From assembly GCF_907164915.1 (NCBI RefSeq), contig NC_061863.1, positions 38,351,382-38,415,381 of the forward strand: a stretch of 64,000 bases of DNA, written 5' to 3'. This DNA comes from Impatiens glandulifera. Taxonomy: Eukaryota > Streptophyta > Magnoliopsida > Ericales > Balsaminaceae. Shown one piece after another: positions 60,161 through 64,000 of the stretch; position 1 is the first letter of the stretch, and each line of letters opens with the position of its first letter. Below the pieces are notes generated by a model. That model was not told the origin of the DNA. It searched no databases and worked only from the letters and a program-made list of their open reading frames with translations. The position numbers and the translations under genes were made by a program.

Positions 60161-62215
60161 GAACGATGACCTTCATGTTAGCTTTGTCATGGTCATGAAA
60201 AAAGCCCCCAACACAATTCTACATTCTACATGTTGCCTCGTACCTAAAATATACAAAAACATTTAATGTTAATCAATACCAAGTACATCTTACATAATGA
60301 AAAAATAGTACATAAATTATTTTAAATAAAACAAACATTTAGCAAAAAATATTTATAACACTAAAAATTATCATATTTTGTTGTACTATATTATATGAGT
60401 TCATCATTTTACATGAGACAATAAAACATTATAATTAATTTTAAGTATTTTTACCAAACACGAGATAAATAATCTAAACATCTTACAGACCAAATCATTC
60501 TAGTATGAGAAAACATAATTTTCTGTAATAATCAATATCAACATCCAGGATTAGTTTTTCCAAACCAATAAAACTCAACTTAGAATAATTGAAAAATCAT
60601 AACTAAATCATATTGAAACTCTGTCACCCCATCCCAAAATCAACTAGTTGCAAAGAGAAAATAATTTAAACTAAGATTAATAGTTAAATCATAAAGAATA
60701 AATAATTGAACAATATTACAAAATTGCATCCACGTCAAAAAAGTCTAAGACCTACTTATAAGAGGAAGAAGTAATGTATTATGATACCAAAACTAAACAA
60801 AAAACAACTTAGACCATTTATTTAGGGGGAAATAGTATAATATCCATCCAATGACAAAAAAGATAAAGGTCATCAAATTACTCAAATTAAAAATAGAAAA
60901 CCAAAAGGATTAGATATGGACAATAAAACTAACTGAATATCAAGTCTTCTCTGTATCACCCATAATATCATTTTATTAGAATAATATATATATAATCAGT
61001 GTGAGACTCTATGTAAACATCAACTAGATAATATCATTAACAAGAAAAAATATATCTTTTTATCATTAACAACGTGTGTGCTATTACTTATATTAATGTA
61101 GAATATAATAGTGGAAACAAATAACCTAGTGGAAGAAAGATGGTAAGCAGAAACAGTAATAAATGTTATAGGTATACTATAATAAATGTCTTCCAAAAAA
61201 CTACACGAGATTGACATTTCTCATCATTCATCAAGAATTATAGAAGACAAAACAATTATATGTTCAATGATCCAAACAAAATAAACTATTTCAAAAATAA
61301 AGGTGAGCATAAAATTTTGACAAACTCAAATTTGTGTAGAAACATTAATCTATTCTTACAACATTAAGTTGGTATTCTAGGATTAAATGAGTCGAGGACA
61401 AACGGAACATGGTTGCAAGTTAGAAAAATAAATGACTAATTAACTTAATAAAGAGTCACCATTTTCTCTTTAAATTTTAGACATAAAAACACTATAAAAT
61501 ATCAAACACGAGAACCTATAATAAAACGTCTTCTGGGTTTATACAGATATCAAATAAATGAAAGAAAATAAAATAGACAATGTTGTTATTTGAATATAGG
61601 ATAAAATAATATGACTTTGGAGAAATAATAAATTTGAGATAAAATAAATAAGTGGAGTAGAATAAGTTTCATAGTAAATTAACTCAAATCTTGCACCGCA
61701 GCCAACAATATGTATACACCTAATAATGATAATGAAATGTTCGAATTCAAATCTTCTTTCTAAAACTACAACCATTATTTTAACTAACATAATTTTACTT
61801 TCCTTTCTACTTAAGTAGATAGATGTTAGATTTTAGGAATGTTAGTAGTGTTGTAATTAATCTCACTCCTTATTTAGGTGAAGATGATAAAGGAAATTAA
61901 TCAACTTATTTTTGGAGAAAAATTCTTAAGGTTAGAATAATTATAAAAGAAACATACTTGGTTTAGAACCATGTAGTGAATAATCTTTTAGGGTACTTTT
62001 TTCCCTATTCTCTAAAAATATATATATATATATATATTTCATTTAATTGGAATACAGAAGAGGTTAATACTGAAATCTAAATACTCGTCAAGCTGCTCGA
62101 AAAAATGCTAATTAATGTTCTTTCTATAAATGACGAATATCTTTAGCGATTGGTTATGATACCAATCAGTGTAAAGATAATAATACCGATTGATTATAAT
62201 ATCAATCGGTATAGC
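60161..62215. other. Spacer seen only once in this window
   Basis: No gene recognised. Minus-strand 60165-60250 is less AT-rich and could be a decayed exon. Open stretches at 61020-61217 and 61539-61790 (minus) are AT-driven and hydrophobic without a domain. Just left of the boundary, 62188-62215 contains TACCGATTGA-TTATAATA-TCAATCGGTA, a perfect 10-bp inverted repeat. The boundary sequence TATAGCCGAGTC is the empty site of the CACTA element at 16942. Confidence 0.5.
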
Positions 62216-64000
62216 CGAGTCAATACCGATTAGTTATAATATTAATTGGTATAACCTAGAAAATCCGATGGAAACTACGCGGCAACTTTCCACGCCCTTT
62301 TGTAGATGACTTATACCGATTGGTATTACAACCATTGGTATAAAGCCTAACATTAATACTAATATCATGTATGTCCAATTTATCTCCAATGTCAATTTCA
62401 ATCTAAATCCGTTGATTCACAATTCAATCCTTATATCCAATGGTGCCAAGTATTTCCCATTAAGTTCACACATAAGTTGACACAGATTAAAGAATACGAC
62501 TCGAATTGAATCCAAATCATATGTTTTTTCCAGATACATATCTCTTATCTATTATCTATGTATCTATCTCATCCTCCTTACAATAAAATTCTAATATTTT
62601 TCTGAGTCTTCACTTCCTTTGTATCTCTCTTCCTACCTAAGAATCCCAAACTACTTTTGCAAGGCATCAACATCTTATTGAATAAATATTCAGCCGCATT
62701 TAATCAATGATAAAGTGTACTTGGAACAAACCGTAAAGTATGTGATCAACTGTGGTATTATCTATCATTGGTCCATCACCGAGAATAAATATTTCTTAAT
62801 GTCCATCTATTCGTTTGTTCTAAAAAATATCAAACATTGATTCAATTTCTCCTTATGTCCATCACCAAGAATGAATACGGCTTAAAATTATTAGACTACC
62901 AATAGATTCACAAGAAAAGGATGAAGTTTCCATTATTGAGGAAATTGAAAGCCATCGAATTTTGATGCAGCCGACTGATTAAAAAACCAAACAATGACTA
63001 GGGTTATAGAATCACAAAAAATTAGGTATCCAACTATAATTATAAATTGAACCTTGTTGGGTGCGATTCTATCTCAGTCATTCGATCAATCTTGGGATTG
63101 TAGCATTATCCCCCTTCATTTCTCTGTCGTCCTCGACGAAGTGATATTGGTCAGGTTTGACTTCATGTTAGCGACATCTATAGGCATTGAATGTTTATTT
63201 TTTTAGCTTCTTTCCAAGTCTAGTCTTCTCTTTCTATCCATTCTTAGCTGATTAACAGTTTCTTTTGGTCTTCCCTACATTACGAAATCTCGTTCACCCA
63301 TAATTTTTTTTCCTGATAGTTTATGCATCAATTTAGGGAATTTATACAATGAAAGAAGAGATCCCTTAGACATTCTTCAATTGTGATATATGGAAGACAT
63401 TATGTATAATGACATTATTTGAGAGAGAGTTTATAGAATAGTTTATGGATCGAGAGCTGCATATATGGCAATAGTATCACTAATGCACAATATTCGATTT
63501 CTAAAGTGAACTCGTTTATCTTTCTATCATTCAACTGTTTCATGCAATTATATATATTCTTTTTAGCAGGGAAGAAAGGAGTCGAGCTATAGAACCGTAG
63601 TCCTTCATAAACTTTCGATGTTATTTAGTCAATCCCAAAATTCCTTTCAATTATTTTACTAATTATGGAGTCGACCATTTACTCATGATCTCTAGATTCT
63701 CTAAGTTAGTAGTCATTCCACATTCATCCAATATAATATCGTACTGTATCATGATAATCACTTTCATATATGTTTGTTAATCCTTAGCATCCATTGACCA
63801 TTTCATTGACAACACCTGAGTGGGCAATGTATCATGACTTATATATTTCATAATCTTGTTGTTTATAAAGTTGAAGATTCTACATCTATTGACCATGATC
63901 ACCATTGGTAAGTTTCTAATCTTGCTGAGAATCTGAAGTGTTTGAAAATTTTTAGAACCGGTCAATTCATGTAAAGAAAATGTGGGATCTTCCTCTGCAA
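62216..64000 (-). repeat. Start of the fourth unit: minus-strand gypsy remnant
   Basis: Near-identical to 16943-18720, including the LTR-like start near 63100, NVFHISQLK-type and LKGILGLT-type motifs on the minus strand, and the damaged protease block at 63777-63965 (TGSKNFQTLQILSKIRNLPM). The window ends inside it. Confidence 0.7.

Noticed and set aside
61020..61790. Minus-strand frames of 65 and 83 codons in the unique spacer
   Set aside because: AT-driven hydrophobic translations without a domain, start context or second copy.
1..64000. tRNA and rRNA genes
   Set aside because: I saw no cloverleaf-type box A/box B pair or rRNA-like block; the TGGTAT word at 43594 is a primer site, not a tRNA.

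Overview
The window reads as a nuclear chromosome of a flowering plant: AT-rich, packed with degraded Ty1/copia and Ty3/gypsy LTR retrotransposons, a LINE, a CACTA terminus and a PIF/Harbinger-like element, with introns of plant type in a Ca2+-ATPase remnant. The retroelement second ORF resembles the 'putative plant transposon protein' family that I remember as common in Lamiales. That placement is from memory and weak. Only one gene reads as intact, an F-box gene at 55522-56661 (-). Two runs of exactly 500 N (13403-13902, 38873-39372) are fixed-size scaffold gaps, so the window is three contigs.

The dominant structure is a segmental tandem repeat of roughly 24 kb. One unit runs: gypsy remnants; a TTAGAC-rich non-autonomous LTR element; the tail of a LINE; an inverted LTR of a related family; AT-rich DNA; an F-box gene; more AT-rich DNA. 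Unit 1 is 1-13402 (both ends missing). Unit 2 is 16943-38872. Unit 3 is 39373-62215. A fourth unit begins at 62216. Between units 1 and 2 lies a piece unique in this window (13903-16942): the 3' part of a plasma-membrane-type (ACA) Ca2+-ATPase pseudogene ending in a CACTA transposon terminus.

Unit 3 keeps the LTR element whole (41990-51646): two LTRs, a tRNA-Met-type primer site, a gag-like gene, no pol, a second long gene (ORF2) behind its own TATA-type promoter, a polypurine tract and a 5-bp GATAT target-site duplication inside a LINE reading frame. The same right-hand junction is present in all three units, so one insertion was copied with the segment. Units 1 and 2 lost the left LTR through different deletions. 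ORF2 carries the same stops and frameshift in all copies, so it was already dead before duplication.

The most unusual signal is that the palindromic TTAGAC motif arrayed in the LTR U3 also decorates the internal promoter of ORF2, down to an identical 19-nt word. This suggests an element that once controlled its two promoters through a shared site. Other notable points are an LTR-versus-inverted-LTR hairpin in each unit, an LCR-like F-box gene with an eroded miR394-like site, and unit-specific deletions, several with microhomology at their ends.
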